Assembly (NCBI GenBank): GCA_016197405.1
Contig: JACPVR010000032.1
Span: 1-64,000, forward strand
From: Mycobacterium sp.
Lineage (GTDB): Bacteria > Actinomycetota > Actinomycetes > Mycobacteriales > Mycobacteriaceae
Length of the DNA: 64,000 bases
Direction: 5' to 3'
Position 1 is the stretch's first letter, and each line of letters opens with the position of its first letter. The notes below the pieces were generated by a model, which saw nothing but the letters and a program-made list of their open reading frames with translations, did no database searches and was not told where the DNA came from. Below are positions 7,009 through 15,513 of this stretch, piece after piece. The translations under genes and the position numbers were made by a program.

Positions 7009-8960
7009 CCGTGGTATCCACCGCGCCCAAGTCGACCGAGAAGTACACCGACTCCGAGGCCACTGTGCGACTCACGGTGGCGCAGGCCACCATTCGATTC
7101 CTCGCCAACCAGTACGTCGAACGCGACGGGCAGCGTGGCAAGTTCTTCGCCGGGTGCTTCGGCATCTTCGGCCACGGTAACGTCGCCGGGCTGGGCCAGG
7201 CGCTGCTGCAGGACGAGATCGAGGCACGGGACGCCGGACGCGAGCCCGGACTGAAGTACGTGCTGGGCCGCAACGAGCAGGCCATGGTGCACAGCGCGGT
7301 CGCGTTCGCACGGCAGAAGGACCGGCTGCAGACCTGGGCCGTGACCGCCAGTGTCGGACCCGGGTCCACCAATATGCTCACCGGCGCCGCGCTGGCCACC
7401 ATCAACCGGCTGCCCGTCCTGCTGCTGCCCGCCGACACCTTCGCCACCCGGGTCAGCTCACCGGTGCTGCAGGAGCTCGAACTGCCGTCCTCGGGTGATG
7501 TCACCGTCAACGACGCGTTCAAGCCGCTGTCGCGGTACTTCGACCGGGTGTGGCGGCCCGAACAACTGCCTGCCGCCCTGCTCGGTGCCATGCGCGTGCT
7601 CACCGACCCGGTCGAAACCGGGACGGCGACCATCTCCATACCGCAGGACGTGCAGGCCGAGGCCCACGACTGGCCGGAATCGCTTTTCGCCGAACGCACC
7701 TGGCATATCGCCCGGCCGCTGCCGGAGCGCTCGGTGATCGCCCGCGCCGCCGAGGTGATCGCCGCCGCCAGCAAGCCGCTGATCGTCGCGGGCGGCGGGG
7801 TCATCTATTCCGATGCCACCGAAGCGCTCGCGGCGTTCTGCGCACAGACCGGTATCCCGGTCGGTGAAAGCCAGGCCGGGAAGGGCTCGCTGCGCTACGA
7901 CCATCCGCAGGCCGTCGGCGCCATCGGATCCACCGGCACCACCGCCGCCAACGCCCTGGCCGCCGAGGCCGACGTCGTCATCGGCATCGGCACCCGGTAC
8001 AGCGATTTCACCTCCGCATCGCGGACGGCGTTCAACAACCCCGACGTCCGGTTCGTCAACATCAACGTGGCCTCGCTGGACGCCGTCAAACAGGGCGGTA
8101 TCAGCGTGGTCTCCGACGCACGCGAAGCACTCGAGGCGCTGACGGTGGCGCTGGACGGCTACCACGTCAGCGACGAATACCGTTCCCGGATTAGCGAACT
8201 GGCCACCGAATGGGACGACACCGTGAGTTCGGTGTATGCCACCGATGATGGTGCGGCACTGAACCAGAACCAGGTGATCGGGTTGGTCAACACTCTGAGC
8301 GACCCTCGCGACGTCGTGGTCTGTGCCGCCGGTTCGATGCCGGGTGACCTGCACAAGATGTGGCGCACTCGCGATCGCAAGGGCTATCACGTCGAATACG
8401 GCTTCTCCTGCATGGGATATGAGATCGCCGGAGGTATCGGCGTCCGGATGGCCGCCCCCGACCGCGATGTCTTCGTCATGGTCGGCGACGGCTCGTACCT
8501 GATGATGGCCACCGAACTGGTCACCGCAGTCCAGGAGGGCGTGAAGATCATCCCGGTTCTGGTACAGAACCACGGCTTCGCTTCGATCGGTGGGCTTTCG
8601 GAATCACTGGGTTCACAGCGTTTCGGCACTTCGTACCGGTTTCGCAGCGAGGACGGTCGGCTCGACGGCGACAAGTTGCCCGTCGATCTGGCCGCCAACG
8701 CCGCCAGCCTCGGCGCCGACGTCATCCGTGTAACCACGGCCGCCGAGTTCGCCGACGCGGTCAAGGTCGCCAAGGCCGCCGAGGGGACCACCGTGATCCA
8801 CGTGGAGACCGACCCGATGATCTTCGCCCCGGACAGCCAGTCCTGGTGGGACGTCCCGGTCAGCCAGGTGTCCACCCTGGAGTCCACCCAGACGGCATAT
8901 GAGCGCTACGCCGATTGGAAGAAAGTTCAACGCCCGCTGATCAATCCGTCCGACCGCTAG
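7005..8960 (+). CDS. iolD: 3D-(3,5/4)-trihydroxycyclohexane-1,2-dione acylhydrolase
   Basis: Thiamine-diphosphate enzyme of 651 aa that opens the cyclitol ring to give 5-deoxy-glucuronate. The three-domain acetolactate-synthase architecture is visible: an N-terminal Pyr domain (GRNEQAMVHSAVAFARQ, GPGSTNM), a central Rossmann-like domain (PLIVAGGGVIYSDA), and a C-terminal PP domain with the ThDP motif start GDGSYLMM near residue 493. The start is translationally coupled to iolB by an ATGA overlap. Confidence 0.93.
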   Translation: MTVVSTAPKSTEKYTDSEATVRLTVAQATIRFLANQYVERDGQRGKFFAGCFGIFGHGNVAGLGQALLQDEIEARDAGREPGLKYVLGRNEQAMVHSAVAFARQKDRLQTWAVTASVGPGSTNMLTGAALATINRLPVLLLPADTFATRVSSPVLQELELPSSGDVTVNDAFKPLSRYFDRVWRPEQLPAALLGAMRVLTDPVETGTATISIPQDVQAEAHDWPESLFAERTWHIARPLPERSVIARAAEVIAAASKPLIVAGGGVIYSDATEALAAFCAQTGIPVGESQAGKGSLRYDHPQAVGAIGSTGTTAANALAAEADVVIGIGTRYSDFTSASRTAFNNPDVRFVNINVASLDAVKQGGISVVSDAREALEALTVALDGYHVSDEYRSRISELATEWDDTVSSVYATDDGAALNQNQVIGLVNTLSDPRDVVVCAAGSMPGDLHKMWRTRDRKGYHVEYGFSCMGYEIAGGIGVRMAAPDRDVFVMVGDGSYLMMATELVTAVQEGVKIIPVLVQNHGFASIGGLSESLGSQRFGTSYRFRSEDGRLDGDKLPVDLAANAASLGADVIRVTTAAEFADAVKVAKAAEGTTVIHVETDPMIFAPDSQSWWDVPVSQVSTLESTQTAYERYADWKKVQRPLINPSDR

Positions 8961-8972
8961 TTGGGAAGCATC

Positions 8973-9878
8973 GTGAGCACCATTCTGGTTGGGTCCGCGC
9001 CCGATTCGTGGGGTGTGTGGTTCCCGGACGATCCGCAGCAGACCCCCTACACCCGGTTCCTCGACGAGGTCGCGGCGTCGGGCTACCAGTGGATCGAACT
9101 GGGCCCGTTCGGGTATCTGCCCACCGACCCCAGGCAGCTCTCCGACGAACTGGCCGCCCGTAATCTGAAACTGTCGGCGGGCACCGTCTTCGAGCACCTG
9201 CATCAGGACAACGCGTGGGATTCGGCGTGGAAACAGATCGAGGATGTCGCGAAACTGACGGCCGCCGTGGGCGGTAAGCACGTCGTGGTCATTCCGGAAA
9301 TGTGGCGGGACCCGTCGACCGGCGCGGTCCTGGAGGACCGCAACCTGACTGCCGAGCAGTGGAAGAAGAAGACCCAGGGCATGAACGAACTGGGCAAGGC
9401 GATGTTCGAGCAGTATGGGGTCCGCGCCCAGTACCACCCGCACGCCGACAGCCACGTCGACACCGAAGAGAACGTGTACCGATTCCTGGACGGCACCGAC
9501 GGCGAGTTCGTCAACCTCTGCCTGGACACCGGGCACATCAGCTACTGCGGCGGCGACAATATCGCCATCATCGAGCGCGCCCCCGAACGCATCGGTTACC
9601 TGCACCTCAAACAGGTCGACCCCGAGGTGCGCGACAAGGTCGAGGCCGAGGACCTGCCGTTCGGCGAGGCCGTCAAACTCGGTGCGATGACCGAGCCGCC
9701 GCGCGGAATCCCTGATATGCCACCGCTTTTGGCTGCAGTCGAGAAGCTGGGTATCGATGTCTTCGCGATCGTCGAACAGGATATGTATCCCTGTGCGGTC
9801 GAGGCTCCCCTGCCCATCGCGCAGCGCACCCGTAAGTACCTCGGGTCCTGCGGCATTCCTTCGGTGAAGTTCAGCTAG
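8973..9878 (+). CDS. iolE: TIM-barrel sugar isomerase/epimerase, probable inosose dehydratase
   Basis: 301 aa AP-endonuclease-2-type barrel. Metal-ligand regions typical of the fold are visible (VVIPEM, YHPHADSHV, LCLDTGHISY, HLKQVDP, VEQDMYP). Within an operon that otherwise lacks a dehydratase it most likely converts scyllo-inosose to the trione (IolE step), though it could be the IolH-type isomerase. The start is taken as GTG 8973 with GGGAAG just upstream; TTG 8961 immediately after the iolD stop is the alternative and lacks a ribosome site. Function moderately sure, fold sure. Confidence 0.75.
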   Translation: MSTILVGSAPDSWGVWFPDDPQQTPYTRFLDEVAASGYQWIELGPFGYLPTDPRQLSDELAARNLKLSAGTVFEHLHQDNAWDSAWKQIEDVAKLTAAVGGKHVVVIPEMWRDPSTGAVLEDRNLTAEQWKKKTQGMNELGKAMFEQYGVRAQYHPHADSHVDTEENVYRFLDGTDGEFVNLCLDTGHISYCGGDNIAIIERAPERIGYLHLKQVDPEVRDKVEAEDLPFGEAVKLGAMTEPPRGIPDMPPLLAAVEKLGIDVFAIVEQDMYPCAVEAPLPIAQRTRKYLGSCGIPSVKFS

Positions 9879-9885
9879 GAGAATC

Positions 9886-10917
9886 ATGTCTGACCTACGT
9901 GTGGCAGTACTGGGTGTCGGCATCATGGGTGCCGACCACGTCGCGCGCATCAGCTCGAAGATCTCCGGTGCCCGGGTGGCCGCGGTCAACGACTATGTGA
10001 TCGAGAAGGCCGAGCAGATCGCCGCTGGGATCCCCGGGTGCCGGGCCATCTCCGACCCGCTGGACGCCATCGCCGATCCCGATATCGACGCCGTGGTGCT
10101 CGCGACCCCGGGACCCACTCATGACAAGCAGCTGCTGGCCTGCCTGGAGTACGGCAAGCCGGTGCTGTGTGAGAAGCCGCTGACCACCGATGCCGAGAGT
10201 TCCCTCGACGTCGTCCGCCGGGAAGCCGACCTCGGCAAGCGGCTGATCCAGGTCGGCTTCATGCGGCGTTTCGATCACGAGTACGCCCAGCTGAAGGCGT
10301 TGATGGATGCCGGCGAGTTCGGCCGCCCGCTGGTGCTGCACTGCGTGCACCGCAACCCCGCGGTTCCCCCGACTTTCGATTCGGCGATGGTCGTACGCGA
10401 TTCACTGGTACACGAGGTGGATGTCACCCGTTTCCTGTTCGACGAGGAGATCAGCTCGATCCAGATCGTCCGCCCGGCAACCAATCCCGGAGCGCCCGAA
10501 GGTATCCAGGACCCACAGATCGCCATCCTGCGCACTGCGTCGGGTAAGCACGTGGATGTCGAGTTGTTCGTCACGACCGGGGTGGCCTACGAGGTACGCA
10601 CCGAGTTGGTAGGCGAAAAAGGTTCGGCGTTCATCGGTCTCGACGTCGGCCTGGTCCGCAAGACGTCCACCGGTATGTGGGGCGGGCAGATCACCCCCGG
10701 CTTCCGGGAGCGGTTCGGGCAGGCCTATGACACCGAAATCCAACGCTGGGTCGATGCCGTGCACGCCGGGGCCAAGACCGGCGACTACACCGACGGTCCG
10801 GTGGCGTGGGACGGTTACGCCGCGGCCGCCGTCTGCGAAGCGGGTGTGCTGTCACTGAACAGCGGCGAACCTGTCGACGTCAGCATGGTCAGCCGCGATT
10901 CCATCACGGGGGCCTGA
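9886..10917 (+). CDS. iolG: Inositol 2-dehydrogenase, Gfo/Idh/MocA family
   Basis: 343 aa NAD-dependent dehydrogenase that oxidises myo-inositol to scyllo-inosose, the first pathway step. The Rossmann motif GVGIMGADH is at residues 8-16, CEKPLTT near residue 95 carries the conserved Lys, and DSLVHEVDVTRF near 170 carries the catalytic-region His/Asp. It is the last gene of the operon and is closed by a long palindrome. No iolA (methylmalonate-semialdehyde dehydrogenase) follows. Confidence 0.85.
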   Translation: MSDLRVAVLGVGIMGADHVARISSKISGARVAAVNDYVIEKAEQIAAGIPGCRAISDPLDAIADPDIDAVVLATPGPTHDKQLLACLEYGKPVLCEKPLTTDAESSLDVVRREADLGKRLIQVGFMRRFDHEYAQLKALMDAGEFGRPLVLHCVHRNPAVPPTFDSAMVVRDSLVHEVDVTRFLFDEEISSIQIVRPATNPGAPEGIQDPQIAILRTASGKHVDVELFVTTGVAYEVRTELVGEKGSAFIGLDVGLVRKTSTGMWGGQITPGFRERFGQAYDTEIQRWVDAVHAGAKTGDYTDGPVAWDGYAAAAVCEAGVLSLNSGEPVDVSMVSRDSITGA

Positions 10918-10985
10918 CTCCGCGAGCGCGCGTGTCTGTACGGGACACGCCGTGTCTATCCGTACAAACACGCGCGCTCGCGGAG
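10918..10985. terminator. Nested 68-bp palindrome after iolG
   Basis: Three nested inverted repeats: outer arms 10918-10935 and 10968-10985 (18 bp, CTCCGCGAGCGCGCGTGT), middle arms TGTACGG/CCGTACA, inner arms GACACG/CGTGTC around one base. It starts directly after the iolG stop and faces the convergent TauE gene, so it may act as a bidirectional terminator. Its outer arm resembles the repeat at 52108-52173 (CGCGAGCGTGCGTGT). Confidence 0.6.
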
Positions 10986-11005
10986 TAGGAACGCCCGGAC
11001 GGTGC

Positions 11006-11779
11006 TCAGCGGATGAATACCGTGTCGAACAGCACGTAGGCCGCGACGGCGAACACCAGGTAGGCGAATCCGTGCTGCAACCGCCGGGTGTCGAGTTTCG
11101 TACCGTAGTACCCGGCGATGAGCGAGCCGACGATCGCGGTGCCGACGAATGCCGCGGTCGTCGGCCAGTCGATACTGGTCGCACTCAGATGTGACAGCAC
11201 ACCCGCTGCCGAGTTGGCGACGATGATCAGCAGTGACGTGCCGATCGCGATCGGCATCTCGACGCCGAGCATCAGCACCAGTGCGGGGATGATGAGGAAC
11301 CCGCCGCCGACACCGAACAGCCCGGTCATCAGACCGACAAGGATTCCGGCCGGGATCGACCTCGGGGCGCAGCGGCGCCAGTTGATGCCCGAATCACCGA
11401 CCTTGCAGGCGGTTCCGGTGTTCGCATTGTCTTGTAGCATCCGGATCCCGGCGAGCACCATGACCACGGCGAAGCCGATCAACAGGACCGACTGCGGCAG
11501 TTGTCTGCCGATGGCACTGCCGACGAATGTCGCCGGGATACCCGCCAGTGCGAAGACCGCCGCGAGCCGCCACTGGACTTGTCCCGCGCGGATCTTGGGC
11601 AGAGCCCCGACGGCGGAGGCGATACCGACGACGAAAAGCGACATCGGGATGGCCTGTTCGATATTCAGCCCCAGCACATACACCAGGGCCGGCACCGCCA
11701 GGATGGATCCGCCGCCCCCGAGCAGGCCCAGCAAGGCGCCGATGACAGCGCCGAGGGCAAGTGCGAGGGCGATGTTCAT
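11006..11779 (-). CDS. TauE/SafE-family membrane exporter of the sulfide cluster
   Basis: 257 aa with about eight hydrophobic segments and the two glycine-rich family motifs, LGLLGGGGSILAVPAL near the N-terminus and TGLFGVGGGFLIIPAL in the second half. The family exports sulfite or organosulfonates. The start is ATG 11779; a longer frame upstream overlaps DUF302. It is the last gene of the PDO-SQR-DUF302 operon, 7 bases after the DUF302 stop. In S. aureus a tauE gene also accompanies cstR/cstB/sqr, so export of sulfite or thiosulfate made by the pathway is the likely role (inference). Confidence 0.82.
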   Translation of the reverse strand: MNIALALALGAVIGALLGLLGGGGSILAVPALVYVLGLNIEQAIPMSLFVVGIASAVGALPKIRAGQVQWRLAAVFALAGIPATFVGSAIGRQLPQSVLLIGFAVVMVLAGIRMLQDNANTGTACKVGDSGINWRRCAPRSIPAGILVGLMTGLFGVGGGFLIIPALVLMLGVEMPIAIGTSLLIIVANSAAGVLSHLSATSIDWPTTAAFVGTAIVGSLIAGYYGTKLDTRRLQHGFAYLVFAVAAYVLFDTVFIR

Positions 11780-11786
11780 GGTCGTG

Positions 11787-12194
11787 TTACTCGGAACCCG
11801 CCGACAGCGCGTCGATGGCCGCACGCAGCTTGGCGGCAGCATCGTCGGCAACCTCACGGATGCCGGGTAGGTCAGCCACCTGGACCATGATCTGCGGGTC
11901 CATCGCGTCGACGATCACGGTGCCTGCGTCGTCAGGATCCGACCGCACCACGACATTGCACGGCAGCAGCAGGCCGATCTGCCGGTCCACGTTGACGGCC
12001 CGGTTCGCCAGGCCCGGGTTGCAGGCCCCGAGAATGAGGTAGTCCTCCATGTCCACGTCGAGTTTGGCCTTGAGCGTGGCTTTGAAGTCGATCTCTGTGA
12101 GGACTCCGAAACCCTGTTCGGACAGCGCTTTTCGAGTCCTCTCGACTGCGTCGTCGAACGATGTCCGCAGCTTGGTGGATATGGCCAGTGTCAT
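11787..12194 (-). CDS. DUF302-domain protein
   Basis: 135 aa, single DUF302 domain (KATLKAKLDVDMEDYLILGACNP, then a C-terminal helix rich in Asp and Ala). DUF302 proteins are small soluble proteins of unknown biochemistry that occur often next to sulfur-oxidation and heavy-metal genes. One conserved Cys (LGACNP) and a second (LLPCNVVVR) could carry sulfur, but that is speculation. It lies 42 bases after the SQR-like gene and 7 before TauE in the same transcript. Confidence 0.8.
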   Translation of the reverse strand: MTLAISTKLRTSFDDAVERTRKALSEQGFGVLTEIDFKATLKAKLDVDMEDYLILGACNPGLANRAVNVDRQIGLLLPCNVVVRSDPDDAGTVIVDAMDPQIMVQVADLPGIREVADDAAAKLRAAIDALSAGSE

Positions 12195-12236
12195 TGCAAT
12201 CTCCTCGTTGAGCAGCGACGGAATATAAAGGCCCTG

Positions 12237-13439
12237 CTAGGCCAGGCCCTTGAGCATCAGATTCCAGTACATGAATGGCAACCCGTACTTCTTCAGGTAC
12301 CAGTACGCCTTGTGCGGCGAGGCCGGATCCAGCAGCGGGAAGGACGGTTTGAGCTTCAGGTCGTAGTCGAACTCGGCGAGCAACATGGCGTGTGAGGACG
12401 TCACGATCGGACAGGACGAATAGCCGTCGTAGGAGGCACGCAGCGGCTGGTTCTTCAGGAAAGATTCGACATTCGCCACGACGACAGGTGCCTGTTTGCG
12501 GATTGCCGCACCGGTTTTGGAGTTCGGCGTCGAACCGGCGTCGCCCAGGCTGAACACGTTCGGATACCGCACATGCTGCATGGTGTGTCGGTCGATGTCG
12601 ACGTACCCGTTGGCGTCACCCGTCGACAACGGACTGGACTTGACCCAGTCCGGTGCCGACTGTTGCGGCACCACGTGCAGCATGTCGTAGGGCAACATGG
12701 CGTCGGTTCCGCCGGGAGCAACGGCCGCGATGCCGACCTTGCGCGACGCCGAGTCGACCGATTTCAGCTCCGAGTTGGCGTGCAGGGTGATGCCGTAGTC
12801 GGCGATGACGGTGTCCAGACTGTCGGCGATCGCCGGTATGCCGAATGGTCGCGCACCCGGCATGACGAGATGGATGTCGATGTCTTTGAGCACACCTTCT
12901 CGTCGCCAATGGTCCGCGGCAAGGTAGGCGATCTTCTGCGGTGCTCCCGCACACTTGATGGCCCCGGACGGCACGGTGAACACCGCGGTGCCCGAGCGCA
13001 TGGAACGAACCAGGTCCCAGGTGCGCGGCGCGAGGTCGAACCGATAGTTCGACGACACCCCGTCACGACCGAGGGCGTCTTCGAGGCCCTCCGTCCGGTT
13101 CCAGTCGAGCTGGATACCGGGACAGATGACGAGTACGTCGTATGCGTAGCTGGTGCCGTCCGTGCAGGTGAGGGTGTTGTTATCCGGATCGAAGGTGTTG
13201 GCGGCCTTCTTGATCCAGGTGGCGCCCTTCGGCATGACGCTGGATTCGTCGCGCTCGGTTGTCGCAGCCTTCGCCTGCCCACCGCCGACCAGCGTCCACA
13301 GCGGTTGGTAATAGTGCTTGCTCGACGGCTCGATGACGGCGACATCGGTGAAACCGTTGCGCAGCATCCGGGCCGCGACGGTGATGCCGGCGGTACCCCC
13401 GCCGACGATCACGATCTGGTGTTTGGCTGTCACAGTCAT
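12237..13439 (-). CDS. Sulfide:quinone oxidoreductase-like flavoprotein
   Basis: 400 aa FAD enzyme expected to oxidise sulfide to sulfane sulfur and pass electrons to menaquinone. The dinucleotide motif IVGGGTAGIT is at residues 11-20. Two redox cysteines match the eukaryotic/type II SQR pattern: KCAGAPQK (Cys163) and YDGYSSCPIVT (about Cys343). It was started at ATG 13439; an upstream frame into the preceding gene lacks support. It follows the persulfide dioxygenase by 22 bases. Membrane attachment, if any, would be by C-terminal amphipathic segments (YWYLKKYGLPFMYWNLML). Confidence 0.85.
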   Translation of the reverse strand: MTVTAKHQIVIVGGGTAGITVAARMLRNGFTDVAVIEPSSKHYYQPLWTLVGGGQAKAATTERDESSVMPKGATWIKKAANTFDPDNNTLTCTDGTSYAYDVLVICPGIQLDWNRTEGLEDALGRDGVSSNYRFDLAPRTWDLVRSMRSGTAVFTVPSGAIKCAGAPQKIAYLAADHWRREGVLKDIDIHLVMPGARPFGIPAIADSLDTVIADYGITLHANSELKSVDSASRKVGIAAVAPGGTDAMLPYDMLHVVPQQSAPDWVKSSPLSTGDANGYVDIDRHTMQHVRYPNVFSLGDAGSTPNSKTGAAIRKQAPVVVANVESFLKNQPLRASYDGYSSCPIVTSSHAMLLAEFDYDLKLKPSFPLLDPASPHKAYWYLKKYGLPFMYWNLMLKGLA

Positions 13440-13461
13440 GTTTTCGTCCCTTTCGAGTCGA

Positions 13462-14841
13462 TCAGGCGTTCTGATGTGATTCCTCCCAGGCGCCGAAGCC
13501 GCCCAGGATGTCACTCACATCGCGGAAACCGTTCTGGCGCAGCAGGCTCGCCGCAACCGAGGACCGGTAGCCGCCCGCGCAATACACGACGGTCGGCTTG
13601 GCGGGATCGAGTTCGCCGAGCCGGGCGGGCAGCTGGCCCACCGGGATCGAGATCGCGTCGGGGATCATGCCGGCCTCGACCTCGCCGGGGTTGCGCACAT
13701 CGATGATCTGCAGATCCGGCACCGCCGCGGCTCGTTCGTCGAATGCCTGAGCGGTCAACCGGGACGCGATCTCGACATCGTCGCGATGAGTGAACATCAC
13801 CTCGAAGGGCCGGTCGACGTATCCGATCACCCGGTCGAAACCGATGCGGGCGAGACGGGTCTTGCCTTCCAGTTCCTGACCGGGCTCGGTGAACAGCACG
13901 ATGTCGGCGTCGGACGGCACGACGGAACCGGCGAACTCGGCATAACGGCCTTCCATTCCGATGTTGATCGCGCGACGCAGATGCCCCAGCGCGAACTCAT
14001 CCGGACTGCGTCCGTCGATCAGCACCGCACCACGCTCGATGGCAGCGACGACCTCGTCATAGGCCATCGCCTCCGGCATCTTTGCCTCGTCGAGCAGTTC
14101 GCGGTCCTTGCGGTTGAGGATCGCGTCGTAGACGAAATATCCGGGCGCGGGAGGTTGCCCCTCGGTGACCAGGCGCATGAAAGTGGCCTTGTCGGGTGCA
14201 CGCAACGCGTAGTTGGTGGCCTTCTGGTCGCCGATCGTCGACCACAGCTCGGTCGACAGGTTCTTGCCGCACGCCGAGCCCGCTCCGTGCGCGGGGTACA
14301 CCCGCGTCGCGTCGGGCAGCGTCATGAGTTTGTCGTGCAGCGAGTCGTACAGCTTGTCGGCAAGCTCTTCGCGGGTGAAGCCGATCGAGGCCAGCAGGTC
14401 CGGCCGGCCGACATCACCGATGAACAGGGTGTCGCCCGTCATCACTCCGTAGGGAACGGCGTCGTGTGCATGCTCGTAGACGACAATGCTCATCGACTCC
14501 GGGGTGTGTCCGGGGGTGTGGCGGAATTCCAGCGTCACATCGCCGAGCGAGTAGCGCTCGCCATCGGCCACGCCCATCGATTCGAACTCGGTGTCGGCGA
14601 CCGAGGAGTACACGATCCTCGCACCGGCCGCCTTCGCCAGCTCCAGATGCCCCGACAGAAAGTCGGCGTGGAAATGGGTCTCGATGACGAGTTCGATGCG
14701 CAGACCCAGTTTCTCGGCATCGGCAACGTACTCGGCAACATCGCGCTGCGGATCGATCACCACGGCCCGACCGCTGGTTTGATCGCCGACCAGATAGGAA
14801 GCATGTGACAGACAGTCCAGGTAGTACTGCTGCAGGATCAT
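13462..14841 (-). CDS. Persulfide dioxygenase-rhodanese fusion (CstB-like)
   Basis: 459 aa, three domains in order. The metallo-beta-lactamase persulfide dioxygenase (about 1-240) has THFHADF (residues 55-61), HTPGHTP, TGDTLFIGDVGR and YPAHGAGSACGK supplying iron ligands and the ETHE1-type substrate pocket. A degenerate rhodanese domain without active Cys (IDGRSPDEFALGHL) follows, then a catalytic rhodanese domain with CAGGYRS near residue 420. This MBL-pseudorhodanese-rhodanese order is that of staphylococcal CstB, which turns persulfide plus sulfite to thiosulfate. ATG 14841 starts the operon; two operator-like palindromes lie 46-82 bases upstream. Confidence 0.88.
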   Translation of the reverse strand: MILQQYYLDCLSHASYLVGDQTSGRAVVIDPQRDVAEYVADAEKLGLRIELVIETHFHADFLSGHLELAKAAGARIVYSSVADTEFESMGVADGERYSLGDVTLEFRHTPGHTPESMSIVVYEHAHDAVPYGVMTGDTLFIGDVGRPDLLASIGFTREELADKLYDSLHDKLMTLPDATRVYPAHGAGSACGKNLSTELWSTIGDQKATNYALRAPDKATFMRLVTEGQPPAPGYFVYDAILNRKDRELLDEAKMPEAMAYDEVVAAIERGAVLIDGRSPDEFALGHLRRAINIGMEGRYAEFAGSVVPSDADIVLFTEPGQELEGKTRLARIGFDRVIGYVDRPFEVMFTHRDDVEIASRLTAQAFDERAAAVPDLQIIDVRNPGEVEAGMIPDAISIPVGQLPARLGELDPAKPTVVYCAGGYRSSVAASLLRQNGFRDVSDILGGFGAWEESHQNA

Positions 14842-14886
14842 CGTCGTCTTCTCTCTTTCGAAGCTTTGGTAACGCCAGTCTGGCAT

Positions 14887-14923
14887 ATACCCCTATGGGT
14901 ATGTCAAGTACCCTGGGGGGTAT
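14887..14923 (-). promoter_or_regulatory. Two CstR-type operators in the PDO promoter
   Basis: ATACCCCTATGGGTAT at 14887-14902 and the related TACCCTGGGGGGTAT at 14909-14923 stand upstream of the persulfide dioxygenase start. TTGACA (minus strand, 14907-14902) sits between them and could be the -35 box. CstR/CsoR repressors bind such C-tract/G-tract palindromes, and two more copies flank the repressor gene. Confidence 0.7.
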
Positions 14924-14981
14924 CTTATTCCCGGTGCTGTCCCCCGAGGCGAGTTCCACATTCGCCCGGCAGCGGCGGGTA

Positions 14982-15155
14982 TCAGCCCTTCGGCCTCCGG
15001 AACCAACTCTTGCGCGGGGCCGACGGGGCCTCCGCCTCGGTGTGGCCGGCGCACCACCGACCCGCGGGCACCGTCCGCCTCACGGCGTCGACGTGCATAC
15101 CGCAACCCGACCAGGTCGTCTTACCGCAGGTACGGCATCGGACAGCACGGCACAT
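14982..15155 (-). CDS. Small Cys-rich protein between cstR and PDO genes
   Basis: 57 aa, start ATG 15155 with AAGGAA ending 6 bases upstream, 28 bases after the repressor stop codon. The N-terminus MCRAVRCRTCGKTTWSGCGM has CRxC-x-x-C and GC spacing resembling a small zinc-ribbon or thiol protein, with another C-x-x-H (WCAGH) near residue 34-37; the C-terminus is basic. Small proteins beginning MCRAV.C..CGKTTW are familiar as hypotheticals in mycobacteria. Its co-transcription with a thiol-sensing repressor suggests a metal or persulfide carrier role, but function is unknown. Confidence 0.75.
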   Translation of the reverse strand: MCRAVRCRTCGKTTWSGCGMHVDAVRRTVPAGRWCAGHTEAEAPSAPRKSWFRRPKG

Positions 15156-15183
15156 GAAATTTCCTTTCGGTACGAGCCGGGGC

Positions 15184-15504
15184 TCAAGCCAGGCTCAGAA
15201 ACAGTTTTTCCAACTCTTCGACCGTCAACGCCTCCGGGTTGTCGACGCGGCCTTCGGCAGCGTCCATGCAGTCCCGCAGCCCAGAGGCGATGATGGTGAA
15301 GCCGGCGCGGTCCAACGCTTTTGACACCGCGGCCAGCTGAGTCACGACATCCTTGCAGCCGCGCCCCTGCTCGATCATGGAGATCACCCCACCGAGCTGA
15401 CCCTGCACCCGGCGCAGCCGGTTGAGCGTGGCGGCCATGTCCGCGTCACACCGCGATCGCTGCTCATTCATATCCGCCACACTTCCCTCGGCCGTCGCAC
15501 CCAT
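15184..15504 (-). CDS. CsoR/DUF156-family repressor, CstR-like persulfide sensor
   Basis: 106 aa all-helical repressor. The conserved Cys50 and Cys79 are 29 residues apart, as in CsoR and CstR, but the CsoR copper-ligand His four residues before the second Cys is Gly here (SGLRDC). That favours the CstR class, which forms di- or trisulfide bridges between the two Cys on exposure to persulfides. TATAAA six bases before ATG 15504 suggests a leaderless transcript, with an operator directly upstream. An alternative start is ATG 15471. It likely represses its own gene, the PDO operon and perhaps the divergent mmpS-mmpL. Confidence 0.82.
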   Translation of the reverse strand: MGATAEGSVADMNEQRSRCDADMAATLNRLRRVQGQLGGVISMIEQGRGCKDVVTQLAAVSKALDRAGFTIIASGLRDCMDAAEGRVDNPEALTVEELEKLFLSLA

Positions 15505-15513
15505 GCTCGATTT

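Noticed and set aside
15471..15504. Internal ATG 15471 as the true start of the CsoR-family gene
   Set aside because: Possible, but the TATAAA/operator arrangement just before ATG 15504 fits a leaderless start better, and 15471 has no well-spaced ribosome site.
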